Shown here in pieces: positions 31,896 through 41,556 of a stretch of DNA of 64,000 bases. The position numbers were made by a program, and so were the translations under genes. The stretch is from JALORV01 sp963703945 (lineage in GTDB: Bacteria; Pseudomonadota; Gammaproteobacteria; Burkholderiales; Burkholderiaceae_F): contig CAVPGM010000005.1 in NCBI GenBank assembly GCA_963703945.1, forward strand, positions 558,001 to 622,000, read 5' to 3'. Positions within the stretch are counted from its first letter, which is position 1; every line of letters starts with the position of its first letter. The notes beneath the pieces are model-generated. The model worked only from the letters and a program-made list of their open reading frames with translations. It was not told the origin of the DNA and made no database searches.

Positions 31896-33729
31896 CTAGG
31901 CCCGCTTCTGTCTCGCCGCCTCGAGTGCCTTCTTCGGATTGACCAGAGTGCGCCTTCCGTCCGCGGTCTTGTCGGCGGTCGAAACGATGATCTCGATGAC
32001 CTGTGGCGGCGTAAGCGCCGGATTGACCGCGAGGATCTTGCCGGCAAGGTTGGCAACCTGCGGCGACGCCATCGAGGTGCCCGAGAATGCCACGCGATCA
32101 CCGCCCGGCAGGTAGCTCTCGACCTGGTAGCCGTTGGCGTGCACCTTGACGGTCGGGCCGTAGCTGGTGAACGACGCCTCGTCGCCGGCCTTGTCGACCG
32201 CGCCGACGGTCAGCAGATTGGGCAGCACGATGTCGGCCGGAGCGTCCTCGGCGAAGCTCGCGTTCTCGTTGGAGTTGCCGGCTGCGGTGATGAACAGGAT
32301 CTCCGGCGCGCTGCGCGAACGCCTTCTCCAGCGCCTGCTTGTCGATGTCGAAGTACTCGCGCGCGAGTTTCTTGCGCTCCTCCTGCGTCTTGCCGATGCC
32401 GCACAGCTCGAGGTCGTTCTCGATCGCCGTTGACGCTGCCGCCCCAGCTCATGTTGACCACGCGCGCCTTGTTGCGCTTCAGGAACTCGACCGTCTCGAC
32501 GTGGCTCTTCGCGTCCTTGCGCGTCTGCTCGAGCGACGGGCAGGGATCCGGGATCAGCGTGTTGCCGAATTCCATGCGCGCGACCAGCAGCCGCGCGTAC
32601 GGATTGCCCTCCATCGCGATGCCGGCGACGTGCGTGCCGTGCGTGTAGTTGCCGGCCAGGATCAGTTCCTCGATGGTCGGCTTGTACTGCTCGCGCGGCA
32701 GCGTCGAGATCAACTGCTTGACTTCGTTGGCCTCCGGGCTGTCGACGTTCGACTGCAGGTCCGAGAAGCCCTTGCTGCGCGACTTCATCGCGGGCAGCCG
32801 CGCCTGCATCGCCGGCGTCAGCACCTGCAGTTCGGTGTTGGTCGGGTTGGCGTACTTGTCGAAACCGATCAGCACGGGCGCGCCCTTGGCATCACGCACG
32901 ACCTGCGACTTGAAGATGCGCAGTGTCGACGCCGCTGTCCCACACGGCGATGACGACCGGCGTGTACGGCCGGCCCGGTTCGAGTGCCGACATCGCGCGC
33001 CGCCCAGATGTCCGGCTTGTCGACCTTGTTGGCGGCCAGATACGCGCCGTAGGTATCGACCAGCGTCTGCTTCAGCGGCAGTCGCAGCTGCAGCGTGTAG
33101 CGCGCGCCGATCACACCTGGCGCCAGGTCGCTGCTCAGCGCGCCGGTCTTGTCGGCGGTCGGCTGCAGCACCTCGTTGATGTAGCCGAGCACGCGGCCCT
33201 CGCCCAGCAGCTCGGCGCTTGCCTTGGCTTCCTTGATGTCATTGGCGACCACCGCGTAGGGCAGCGGCTTGAGTGCGGCCGCCAGGCTGCTGCCGGCAGC
33301 GGCCAGGTAGGCGGGTCCGCTGGTCGTGCCTGCCGCCTTGCGGCCGTCGATGATCGCGCGCGCCTGCAGGCCGGTCAGCAGCTTGTCGGCGGGCTTTTCC
33401 TGCAGCGCACGGATCTGCTCGATGCGCTTCAGCGCGTCGGCGTCGCGCCCGTCGAGCAAATCGAGCTGCAGCAGTGTGCCCAGCAGCTGCCGCTCGCTCG
33501 ACTTGTCGGCGATGTCGTACTTCGCCAGCACCGATTCGGTGTCGCGCCGCACGTCCGCTGCGAAGGTGTTGAACGCCTGCGGGTCGCGCACGAGCGCATC
33601 GAGCTTGCCGCTCACCGGGTAGGTGAAGCGCGGCAGGTCGGCCGCCTTCTCGATGCGCGGGCGCGATTGTGCGAATGCCGGGTTCAGCGATAACGCCAGC
33701 AGTGCGCCGGCCAGGAGTCGAAGCCACAT
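31896..33729 (-). CDS. S8-family subtilisin-like serine peptidase with long N-terminal region, frame-disrupted
   Basis: Signal peptide MWLRLLAGALLALSLNPAFA at 33729, then about 230 residues of helical N-terminal domain before the catalytic domain. Catalytic triad is spread over frames: Asp in PVVIAVWDSGVD (about 32950), His in GNYTHGTHVAGIAMEG (about 32630), oxyanion Asn in TAAGNSNEN (about 32275) and Ser in AFSGTSMASPQVANLAG (about 32070). The corrected gene needs single-base changes near 32985, 32930, 32440 and 32305. Roughly 610 residues. Expected to be an exported protease, perhaps with a propeptide-type N-terminal domain. Confidence 0.85.
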
Positions 33730-33782
33730 GGTGATCAGGTCCGCGGGAAAAAGGTGCAAATGGTAACGCCGATAATTCCAAC

Positions 33783-35744
33783 ATGACCCTGCAACCGACG
33801 CGGCTCGCACGCGACGCCAACGGCAACGCCTGGAGCGAACGCTATGGCGATGTCTATGCGAGCCGCGACGGCGCGCTTGGCCAGGCAAGGCATGTGTTCA
33901 TCGGCGGCAACGCCCTGCCTGAGCGCTGGCGCGGGCGCGAACAATTCGTGATCCTCGAGACCGGCTTCGGTCTCGGCACCAACTTCCTTGCGACCTTGCA
34001 GGACTGGCGCGCCGACGCCGAACGGCCGCGCCGGCTGCACTTCGTCTCGGTCGAGAAGCATCCGCTCGCCGCCGCAGATCTCCTCGCCGGTGCAGAACTG
34101 CGCGAGCTGGCAAGCGAACTGGCGCGCCGCTGGCCGCTGCCGCTTCCAGGACTGCATCGAATCGAGTTCGATGACGGCCGCGTCGTGCTGACGCTCGCCC
34201 TTGGCGAGGCGCGCGAACTGGTGCCGCAGCTCGTGCTCGGCGCCGACGCGATCTACCTCGACGGCTTCGCGCCCGACCGCAACCCCGAAATGTGGGAGCC
34301 CGCGCTGCTGAAGGCGGTCGCACATTGCGCGCGACCCGAAGCCACGCTCGCGACCTGGTGCACCGCGCGCCCGGTGCGCGAGGCGCTGCAGGCCGCCGGC
34401 TTCGAGGTGGAGCTGCGGCCGGGCTTCGGCCACAAGCGTCAGATGCTGGCCGCGCGCTACGCGCCGCTCTATGTCGTGCGGCGCCATGAACCGGCTGCCG
34501 CGTACACCGGCGAGCGGCGCGCGGTGGTCGTCGGTGCGGGACTCGCCGGCGCCGCGTGCGCCGATGCGCTCGCGCGCCGCGGCTGGCAGGTCGACGTGAT
34601 CGAGCGCGGCTCGACGATCGCCGCCGGCGCATCGTCGCTGCCTTGGGGGCTGCTGCATCCGCAGTTCTCGGTCGACGACAACCTCCTCGCGCGACTGTCG
34701 CGCGCCGGTGTCGCGGCGAGCCGGCGCGCGCTCGACCGCATCGCGGCAGACGGCGACGCCGCCGGCCAGCCGGTCTGGTGCGAGACGGGGATCTTTCAGC
34801 AGGCATCCGACGATGAGGAAGCCGAGCGCTGGAGTGCCGCCCTCGAAGCCTGGCCGCGCGAATTCGTCACTGCCTGCGACGCCGCCTCCGCAACACCCGC
34901 GCTGGGCCTCGCACCGCGGGGCGCCGGACTCTGGTGGCCGGAGGGTCGCATCGTGTCGGCAGCGCAGTGGTGCCGCGCGCTGTTTGGCCATCCGAACATC
35001 CGCGTGCAGTTGGGAACGGAAGTCGCGAACGCGAGCGCGGGCCCGGAGGGTTGGTCGCTCACCTCCGCGTACGGCCGCGCAATCGCCAGCGCGCCGGTAC
35101 TGATCGCCGCCAACGCATTCGACGCGCCGCGGCTGCTGTCGCTAGCGGCCGCGCTCACCGCCGTGCGCGGCCGCATCACGCATCTCGGCCCCGCGCCATT
35201 CGCCGCGCTGAAGGCGCCCGTTGCCGGCGACGGCTATCTGCTGCGCGCGCCCGACGGCAGTGTCTCGATCGGCGCCACCTACGAGACCCCGCTCGACGTC
35301 GACCCCGACGCCACTGCGCTCGACGAGCAACGTGCCACCGCGAGCAACCTGGCGCGCCTCGCACGGCTGCTCGCCGATAATCCCGCCGCAATGCCGGTCG
35401 GCACCTTCGACGGCCTGCGCTGCGTCGCCCGCGACCGCCTGCCGCTCGCCGGCGCGGCCGCTGACGAAGCGCTCGCCTGGCAGCAGTCCGAGCGCCTGAA
35501 GGGTGCCCACTTCGAAGACCTGCCGCGCCGTGCGGGAATGTTCGCCTGCTTCGCGCTCGGCTCGCGCGGCCTGACTCTGGCCGCGCTGCTGGGCGAACTG
35601 ATCGCCAGCCGCATCGAAGGCGAACCGCTGCCGATCGAGCGCGATCTCGCCGCCGCCGTCGACCCCGCGCGCTTCCTGCTGCGCGAGTTGCGCACCGGTC
35701 GCGCGCGTGCCTTGCAGTCCGCGCGTTCAACCCCATCTCGGTGA
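33783..35744 (+). CDS. mnmC: Bifunctional tRNA wobble-uridine modification enzyme MnmC
   Basis: Intact 653-residue two-domain enzyme. The N-terminal methyltransferase domain (1-240) has the SAM motif FVILETGFGLGTNFLATLQD and the DUF752 core IYLDGFAPDRNPEMWEPAL. The C-terminal FAD-dependent oxidoreductase domain (from about 245) opens with AVVVGAGLAGAACADALARR and includes LPWGLLHPQFSVDD. Together they convert cmnm5s2U34 to nm5s2U34 and then to mnm5s2U34 in tRNA. It starts 53 bp from the divergent S8 protease gene. Confidence 0.96.
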   Translation: MTLQPTRLARDANGNAWSERYGDVYASRDGALGQARHVFIGGNALPERWRGREQFVILETGFGLGTNFLATLQDWRADAERPRRLHFVSVEKHPLAAADLLAGAELRELASELARRWPLPLPGLHRIEFDDGRVVLTLALGEARELVPQLVLGADAIYLDGFAPDRNPEMWEPALLKAVAHCARPEATLATWCTARPVREALQAAGFEVELRPGFGHKRQMLAARYAPLYVVRRHEPAAAYTGERRAVVVGAGLAGAACADALARRGWQVDVIERGSTIAAGASSLPWGLLHPQFSVDDNLLARLSRAGVAASRRALDRIAADGDAAGQPVWCETGIFQQASDDEEAERWSAALEAWPREFVTACDAASATPALGLAPRGAGLWWPEGRIVSAAQWCRALFGHPNIRVQLGTEVANASAGPEGWSLTSAYGRAIASAPVLIAANAFDAPRLLSLAAALTAVRGRITHLGPAPFAALKAPVAGDGYLLRAPDGSVSIGATYETPLDVDPDATALDEQRATASNLARLARLLADNPAAMPVGTFDGLRCVARDRLPLAGAAADEALAWQQSERLKGAHFEDLPRRAGMFACFALGSRGLTLAALLGELIASRIEGEPLPIERDLAAAVDPARFLLRELRTGRARALQSARSTPSR

Positions 35745-35778
35745 ATCCTTCTCCCGCCGACCCGTCCACGGAGCTCCG

Positions 35779-36618
35779 ATGAAGACTCGACCCGTTGAAC
35801 GCACGACGCACGGAATCCAGACCAGCGACGGCGCCGGCGTGCGCCTGCGGCGGTTGATGGGCGGCGGCAGCGGCCTGCCGTCGATCGATCCGTTCCTGAT
35901 GCTCGACTACTTCGACAGCCCGAACGCGCAGGACTACATCGCAGGCTTCCCAGAGCATCCACATCGCGGCTTCGAAACTGTGACCTACATGCTCGCCGGC
36001 CGCGTGCGCCATCGCGACAACCACGGCGGCGAAGGCGTGATCGAGGCCGGCGGCATTCAATGGATGACCGCGGGACGCGGCCTCGTGCACTCAGAGATGC
36101 CCGAACAGACCGAGGGACTGATGCGCGGCTTCCAGCTCTGGGTCAACCTGCCCGCGAAGCTGAAGATGATCGCGCCCGGCTACCAGGAGTACCCGGCCGC
36201 GAAGATGCCGATCGAGGAGCGCGACGGTGGCGTGCGCGTCAAGGTGATCACCGGCGCGACCTCGCGCGGCACCGCCGGCCCGGTCACCGCGCCGTCGACA
36301 GATGCGCGCTACTTCGATGTCGAGGTGCCGGCAGGCGCGAGCTTCGAGGAAGCGATTCCCGCCGATCACGCCGCGCTGGTCGTCGTCTACGAAGGCGCGG
36401 TGCGCTTCGACGACGGCAAGGAAGTGGAAGCGCTCGGCCTCGCGCAGCTCGGCTCCGGCGACGCGGTGAGGTTCAGCGCCAAAGACAAACCCGCGCGCGC
36501 GCTCTTCATCGCTGGCATGCCGCTGAAAGAACCCGTCGCCTGGATGGGCCCGTTCGTGATGAACACGCAGCAGGAACTGAGACAGGCGGTCGACGATTAC
36601 CAAGCCGGGCGGTTCTAA
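35779..36618 (+). CDS. Pirin-family bicupin protein
   Basis: Intact 279-residue protein with two cupin domains. The metal-binding motif of the N-terminal cupin is FPEHPHRGFETVTYMLAGRV with H-x-H, then the pair H and E in GGIQWMTAGRGLVHSEMPE. The C-terminal domain lacks metal ligands, as usual. Family members include quercetinases and redox-sensing regulators; the exact role is unknown. ATG 35779 follows a GGAGCTCCG ribosome site. It lies 34 bp downstream of mnmC. Confidence 0.93.
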   Translation: MKTRPVERTTHGIQTSDGAGVRLRRLMGGGSGLPSIDPFLMLDYFDSPNAQDYIAGFPEHPHRGFETVTYMLAGRVRHRDNHGGEGVIEAGGIQWMTAGRGLVHSEMPEQTEGLMRGFQLWVNLPAKLKMIAPGYQEYPAAKMPIEERDGGVRVKVITGATSRGTAGPVTAPSTDARYFDVEVPAGASFEEAIPADHAALVVVYEGAVRFDDGKEVEALGLAQLGSGDAVRFSAKDKPARALFIAGMPLKEPVAWMGPFVMNTQQELRQAVDDYQAGRF

Positions 36619-36628
36619 CTAACCGCTG

Positions 36629-37201
36629 CTACGGCAATGCGCGAAGCCGCTCCAGTTGGCGGACTTCGTGCAGCAGCCAGAACGACGTGAGCGCGTAGAT
36701 AACACCGATCGCGATCGGCAGCGCGGTGAACCTTGCCTCCGGCCACATAAACCAGATCGCGACCGCGAGTACGACCCGCACAACGGCGTGCATGGAGTAG
36801 ATCCTTGTGCCGTACATCCAGCCCACCGCAGACCAGTGCGAGGCCATGCCGATCACGAGGGCCAGCGGCACCAGCGAAAGGTCGGTCTGAAACGCCGCGA
36901 TCGCCATACCGAGGCACAGGGCGACCGGTAGCAGGGCCGGAAGGATCAGAGTCGCCAGTGGCGACTTCAGCGCGAGTTTCGCAACCAAATTTCTGAAAAA
37001 GAGGATGGCGATCGGCGTCGCGAGGACACCCATCGAAAGAACGAGCACGCACCACGTCCGCGCGGAAAGGTAGAAGCCGGCGATTCCCAGCGCCGTCCAG
37101 AAAATCGCGCCGCTGATCGGGAAATAAACGCCGCCGCGTGTCTGAACATAGAACCGTTGCCGTTCCGCTGCCAGCAGTTCCGGATCGAGCATCGCGTTCA
37201 C
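36629..37201 (-). CDS. Multi-pass membrane protein of unknown function
   Basis: Intact 190-residue protein, with a short charged N-terminus (MNAMLDPELLAAERQRFYVQ) and about six hydrophobic helices. The sequence RGGVYFPISGAIFWTALGIA and YGTRIYSMHAVVRVVLAVAI recall small uncharacterised membrane families (DUF7010-like), but I would not assign one firmly. No catalytic motif is visible. It is followed by the divergent-end pirin gene and preceded by the hydrolase, both with modest gaps. Confidence 0.75.
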   Translation of the reverse strand: MNAMLDPELLAAERQRFYVQTRGGVYFPISGAIFWTALGIAGFYLSARTWCVLVLSMGVLATPIAILFFRNLVAKLALKSPLATLILPALLPVALCLGMAIAAFQTDLSLVPLALVIGMASHWSAVGWMYGTRIYSMHAVVRVVLAVAIWFMWPEARFTALPIAIGVIYALTSFWLLHEVRQLERLRALP

Positions 37202-37249
37202 CTGTCACTCTCAGGCAAGCCGGACGATTGCGGCCGCCACCTGCTTGAA

Positions 37250-38089
37250 TCAGGGCTTGCCGAGTTCCGCAATGAATGCCGCGGTCACGCTTCGCACCAG
37301 CGGCAGGTTGATCAGCGTGTGCGGAGCACCGGGAACCAGCAGGATCACGGCGTGTTTGTGGTCCTTCAGCGCTTCGGCGCAGTTCCCTTTGGCGGCGGCG
37401 TTTCCGAGCCATGCGTTCGCCTGTGAAAAGAACGGATCGACCGAACTGATGACGTTGAGGACGGGCAAATCCGGTGCGAGCGCGGTCTTCGGCTCGATCA
37501 CGAAGTAGTTCTGCTCGCAACTCCAGGCGTAGATGATGCGCGCGGCAAATCCCTTGCCGCCATGGCGCGCGACAGCGACCGCGCCCTCGCTGGTGCCCGC
37601 CAGGATCACCCGGTTCATGTTGGCCCAGGACGTCTTGCTCACGGCATCGAAAGCGGCATCGATCTCGGAGGCGCGCAGCGCGTGGATCCGCTCGTACACG
37701 TCCTTTTCGATCGGTGAGGAATAAGTCAGGCGCTCCGGGAGTGTGAACGAATCCGGCGCGATGCTCGCGATTCCCAGTGTCGCGAGCCACTGCTGCCACT
37801 CGCCGATGGCCTTGAGCCCGAGTCCGGACGAGCCGTGCAGGAAGACCACGACCGGAACCCGGCTCGAGGCCGGCGGCGCATCCGCGAACTTCCCGGTGTA
37901 GATCGCACCTCCAGTGGCTGCTGCGGGCAGCACCAGGGCGGCACGGTTGATCGCGAGCGACAACGATTCCGGTGTGTGTTGGGTGGCGCTGCCTTTGATC
38001 TCGCCCTTGGGCGCCTGCTGGGCCCACGCAGGCGAAGCGAGCAGTCCGACCAGAAGCAGGAAGACCGGAACAGAGCTTTTCAGGTGCAT
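37250..38089 (-). CDS. Exported alpha/beta-hydrolase (dienelactone-hydrolase-like)
   Basis: Intact 279-residue protein with a signal peptide MHLKSSVPVFLLLVGLLASP then AWAQ. The fold shows VPVVVFLHGSSGLGLKAIGE (HG oxyanion region), the nucleophile elbow VILAGTSEGAVAVARH (G-x-S-x-G), Asp in NVISSVDPFF and His in LVPGAPHTLIN. Periplasmic serine hydrolase; substrate unknown. Its start lies 15 bp from the EF-G-like stop, so the two may be cotranscribed. Confidence 0.9.
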   Translation of the reverse strand: MHLKSSVPVFLLLVGLLASPAWAQQAPKGEIKGSATQHTPESLSLAINRAALVLPAAATGGAIYTGKFADAPPASSRVPVVVFLHGSSGLGLKAIGEWQQWLATLGIASIAPDSFTLPERLTYSSPIEKDVYERIHALRASEIDAAFDAVSKTSWANMNRVILAGTSEGAVAVARHGGKGFAARIIYAWSCEQNYFVIEPKTALAPDLPVLNVISSVDPFFSQANAWLGNAAAKGNCAEALKDHKHAVILLVPGAPHTLINLPLVRSVTAAFIAELGKP

Positions 38090-38103
38090 CGGGGAGGTAT
38101 CGG

Positions 38104-40167
38104 CTATTCCTCTTCCTCGTGCTTGCGCTTGCTCGCGTAGTCGTTGGCCAGCTGCTGCTGTAACGGCGGCGGCGCCTGTTCGTAATGGGACAACGACATC
38201 GTCCACGCGCCGCGCCCCTGCGTCATCGCCTTCAGCCGCGCCGAGTAACCCTCGAGTTCGCCGAGCGGCGCCTGGCCTTCGACCACGAGCACGCTCGGTC
38301 CGGTCGCACGCGTTCCCGTCACCTGGCCCCGACGTGACGACAGGTCGCCGGTGATGTCACCCATGTGCACTTCCGGTGCCTCGACCTCGAGGTTGACGAT
38401 CGGCTCCAGCACGATCGGCCGCGCCTTGGCGAGCGCGTCCAGAAACGCCTTCCGTCCGGCCGCAACGAACGCCACCTCCTTGGAGTCCACCGGATGGTGC
38501 TTGCCGTCGTACACGGTGACGCGCACATCCTGCATCGGAAAGCCCGCAACCGGTCCCGACGCCAGCACGGACTCGACACCCTTCTGCACGGCCGGAATGA
38601 AGTTGTACGGAATGACGCCGCCCTTGACCTGATCGACGAACTCGAACCCGGCTCCGCGCTGCAGCGGCTCGACCCGCAGGTAGACCTCCCCGAACTGCCC
38701 GGCGCCGCCGGTCTGCTTCTTGTGACGCGCATGGCCCTCGGCATTGGCGCCGATGGTCTCGCGGTACGGCACGCGTGGCGGTCGTGTGTCGACCTCAACC
38801 TTGTACTGCTGCGCCATGCGCTCGAGCGCCGAGCGCAGGTGCAACTCGCCGAGCCCGCGCAGCACCGTTTCGTTAAGCACCGCGTCGTGCTCGACCCGCA
38901 GCGTCGGATCCTCGGCAGTCATGCGGTGCAGCACTTCGGAAATGCGCTGCTCGTCACCGCGCCGCTTCGGTGTGATCGCCACGCCGCTCATCGGCGTCGG
39001 GAATTCGAGCGGGCGCATGTGAATCTGGTCTTCGTCGTGTGAATCGTGCAATACGCAGTCGAAATCGATCTCGTCGACCTTCGCGACCGCGGCGATGTCG
39101 CCCGGCTCCGCGCGCACGACTTCGACCGTCTTGGCCCCCTGCAGCATGAACAGGTGCCCGACCTTGAACGCCTTGCGACTGCTGCCGACGAAAAGCTGCG
39201 TGTCCTTGGTCACGGTGCCCTGATGCACGCGGAACACGCCGAGCTTGCCGACATAGGGATCGATCACCACCTTGAACACGTGAGCCAGCACGTGCTTCTT
39301 CGGGTCGGGCTCCGAACGGAACTCGTCGACCGGCTGGCCGTCGACCATCTCGCCCTTGTAGAACAGTGGCGGATTGCCTTCGGCCGGGTTCGGCATCAGC
39401 GATTCAAATACCTTCAGCAGTTCGTCCACCCCGGCGCCATTACGTGCCGAAACGAAACAGACCGGGACCAGATGGCCCTCCCGCAGCGCCTTCTCGAACG
39501 GCGCGTGCAACTGTTCGGGCTCGATGTCCTCGCCCTGCTCCAGGTACTTGGCCATCAATTCCTCGTCGACCTCGATGACCTGGTCGATCAGGGCCTGGTG
39601 GGCTTCCGCCACCGACGAGAAATCCGCTTCACCGTTCGGATTGAAGAAGCAGTCGACCACGCGCGTGCCGCCGCCAGCCGGCAGATTGATCGGCAACACT
39701 TCCTTTCCGAAAGCGGTGCGCAGGTCGGCGAGTAGTTGCGGCAGGTTGACGTTTTCGGCGTCGATCTTGTTGATGACCAGCACGCGGCACAGCTTGCGGC
39801 GCGCCGCCCAGTCCATCATGCGCGAGGTGATCATCTCGATTCCGCTCTGCGCATTGACCAGGATCGCGGCGGTCTCGACTGCATCGAGTGCTCCGATCGA
39901 CTGACCGATGAAGTCGGGGAATCCGGGCGTATCCAGCAGGTGAATACGAGTACGCGGCAGGTCCAGGTGGAGGACCGATGTTCGCAGTGAATGCAGGAAA
40001 GTCTTTTCCAGTCCGTCGAAATCGCTGACCGTCGTTCCCTTTTCGACGCTGCCGGCCACGGGGATCGCGCCGACGCGGGCCAGCAACGCCTCGGCGAGTG
40101 TGGTCTTGCCTGCACTGCCGTGGCCCAGAAGGGCCACGGTCCGCAGGTTCTCCGTCGTGTAGGACAT
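38104..40167 (-). CDS. EF-G-like translational GTPase (EF-G2/FusA-like paralogue)
   Basis: Intact 687-residue GTPase. G1 ALLGHGSAGKTTLAEAL, switch region with KGTTVSDFDGLEK, G3 LLDTPGFPDF, G4 VINKIDAENV, then domain II, domain III, domain IV (ETIGANAEGHARHKKQTGGA) and domain V (LEPIVNLEVEAPEVHMGDIT). It ends in a charged tail HEEEE and lacks the R-G-I-T-I switch I motif typical of canonical EF-G (here S-D-F-D), so it belongs to the EF-G-like type of unsettled role, not the main translocase. Upstream sits a 270-bp structured repeat whose left arm is 13 bp from the ATG. Confidence 0.92.
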   Translation of the reverse strand: MSYTTENLRTVALLGHGSAGKTTLAEALLARVGAIPVAGSVEKGTTVSDFDGLEKTFLHSLRTSVLHLDLPRTRIHLLDTPGFPDFIGQSIGALDAVETAAILVNAQSGIEMITSRMMDWAARRKLCRVLVINKIDAENVNLPQLLADLRTAFGKEVLPINLPAGGGTRVVDCFFNPNGEADFSSVAEAHQALIDQVIEVDEELMAKYLEQGEDIEPEQLHAPFEKALREGHLVPVCFVSARNGAGVDELLKVFESLMPNPAEGNPPLFYKGEMVDGQPVDEFRSEPDPKKHVLAHVFKVVIDPYVGKLGVFRVHQGTVTKDTQLFVGSSRKAFKVGHLFMLQGAKTVEVVRAEPGDIAAVAKVDEIDFDCVLHDSHDEDQIHMRPLEFPTPMSGVAITPKRRGDEQRISEVLHRMTAEDPTLRVEHDAVLNETVLRGLGELHLRSALERMAQQYKVEVDTRPPRVPYRETIGANAEGHARHKKQTGGAGQFGEVYLRVEPLQRGAGFEFVDQVKGGVIPYNFIPAVQKGVESVLASGPVAGFPMQDVRVTVYDGKHHPVDSKEVAFVAAGRKAFLDALAKARPIVLEPIVNLEVEAPEVHMGDITGDLSSRRGQVTGTRATGPSVLVVEGQAPLGELEGYSARLKAMTQGRGAWTMSLSHYEQAPPPLQQQLANDYASKRKHEEEE

Positions 40168-40179
40168 CGCTTCTCCTTT

Positions 40180-40449
40180 GAACCTATCTCAGAGTCTCCG
40201 GTGGTCGCGGCGAGGCCGCATGGGGCGCAAGGCTAGACGCGGCGAGGGGACCATTGCTTACTGCAAGGACCCGAGCCGTAACAACGCCATGGGCCCCATG
40301 CGGCCCCGCCCCGGAGGGTTGCCACGATAACCGGGCGTCTGCGGCGTTGGCCGGCTCGGCCGTAGTTCGGCTACTGTCCTTCGCCAGCCGCCTTGCATCC
40401 GCCCGGTTCTCGTGGCAACGCGATCCATCGGGGACTCTGAGATAGGTTC
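40180..40449. repeat. 270-bp nested inverted-repeat element
   Basis: Terminal arms: 40180-40200 and 40429-40449 share 20 of 21 bases in inverted orientation (GAACCTATCTCAGAGTC...). Inside are two more inverted pairs: 40214-40225 with 40294-40305 (GGCCGCATGGGG, perfect) and 40318-40337 with 40400-40419 (19 of 20, GTTGCCACGA-AACCGGGCG type). Folded, it makes a terminal stem enclosing two hairpins. It contains no protein-like frame and occupies most of the gap between the EF-G-like and VOC genes. It may be a miniature mobile element or a structured 5' leader of the EF-G-like mRNA. Confidence 0.8.
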
Positions 40450-40678
40450 CTGTGTCTTCTTCGTGCGAAAAGCGACGTTACGCCGCGCCGCGCGCGCTGT
40501 CAGCCCGCGATACCCTGTACGCCCCACGGTCTTGACGCCCGACAATCCTCGCCGCCAACGATTCACATCCTGCGCCCGCCGCCCCGCTCCACGCGCGGGC
40601 CGGTTTGTCGCGGCAGGCTGGAGAGTTGTGGCCAGTGCGAACAGAATCGCACCTCTCAAGCACGAAAGGAGTCTTCCA

Positions 40679-41065
40679 ATGGATGTCTACACCACGTCCG
40701 GCGCCTTCAGCTGGAGCGAACTGATGACAACCGATCCGGCCGCGGCAAAGGCGTTTTACACCAAGCTCTTCGGCTGGGGGACCAAGGACATGAAGATGTC
40801 GAGCGGCGACTACACGACGTGCCAGGTGGGCGAAAACTCGGTGGGCGGAATCACGAAGATCTCTGCCGAGGCGGGCGGCATGCCGCCCGCCTGGGGTGTC
40901 TACGTTACGGTGGACGACGTGGACCGGACCATACGCCAGGCCGAGCAGCTCGGCGGCACACTCATCGCGCCGCCCATGGAGATCGAGGGCGTGGGCCGGA
41001 TGGCAGTCCTGAAGGACCCGCAGGGGGCCAGTTTTTCCGTGATCAAATACTCGTTTCCGACATGA
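40679..41065 (+). CDS. VOC-family (glyoxalase-like) protein
   Basis: Intact 128-residue single-unit vicinal oxygen chelate protein. N-terminal TSGAFSWSELMTTDPAAAKA and AFYTKLFGW are family hallmarks, and the second half has PAWGVYVTVDDVDRTI and MAVLKDPQGASFSVIKY. Two betaalphabeta-beta-beta modules would form one metal site on dimerisation; the ligands here are not fully certain. AAAGGAG lies about 9 bp before ATG 40679. A terminator follows. Confidence 0.92.
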   Translation: MDVYTTSGAFSWSELMTTDPAAAKAFYTKLFGWGTKDMKMSSGDYTTCQVGENSVGGITKISAEAGGMPPAWGVYVTVDDVDRTIRQAEQLGGTLIAPPMEIEGVGRMAVLKDPQGASFSVIKYSFPT

Positions 41066-41073
41066 CGAGCGAT

Positions 41074-41107
41074 TGCGGCCGGCGTGGACACCGGCCGCAT
41101 TTCATTT
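41074..41107 (+). terminator. Probable Rho-independent terminator after VOC gene
   Basis: TGCGGCCGG (41074-41082) pairs perfectly with CCGGCCGCA (41091-41099), followed by TTTCATTT. The T-run is interrupted, so strength is moderate. Confidence 0.65.
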
Positions 41108-41122
41108 CAAACGTTTCACCGG

Positions 41123-41350
41123 TCAGTGCAGCGTGGAAGTCGGGGTCTTTGCGACCTGCGGCGTGTCGCCTGTCGCCGGGTGCGCGCGCTCTCCGATGAT
41201 GACCACGCGCTCCATTTCGACCACCGGCATCTGTGCGATCACATGCTCTGCCCGGCGTACCTGCAGCGCATGGACGCCCAGCGCCGCCGTCAACGCGACG
41301 ACGATCAGTACGGCCGAGGCGGCAAACATTCCTCTGGATCTGCTGCTCAT
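41123..41350 (-). CDS. Small single-helix membrane protein
   Basis: A 75-residue protein from ATG 41350: MSSRSRGMFAASAVLIVVAL continues to a helix of about 22 residues, then a soluble tail (VVEMERVVIIGERAHP). The basic N-terminus suggests N-in topology with the tail in the periplasm. Not recognised. The next rsgA gene on the same strand ends 207 bp upstream. Confidence 0.6.
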   Translation of the reverse strand: MSSRSRGMFAASAVLIVVALTAALGVHALQVRRAEHVIAQMPVVEMERVVIIGERAHPATGDTPQVAKTPTSTLH

Positions 41351-41556
41351 GAGGCCCTCCGCACGCGTTGGCAACGAAGCGTTGCCGATGAGCGCACTCT
41401 AGGCAGCAGTGCCCGCCCTCGCCATGCCGATGCGACGAACTGCGTGAATGGAGGCACGGGCTGCCAAATGGGGCCGGGCGCGGGGCGAAGCGGATTCGCG
41501 CCGCGACGAAGCGGCACCAGCGCGGACGAACCGGTCGTCGTGCCGCAGGATGCACC

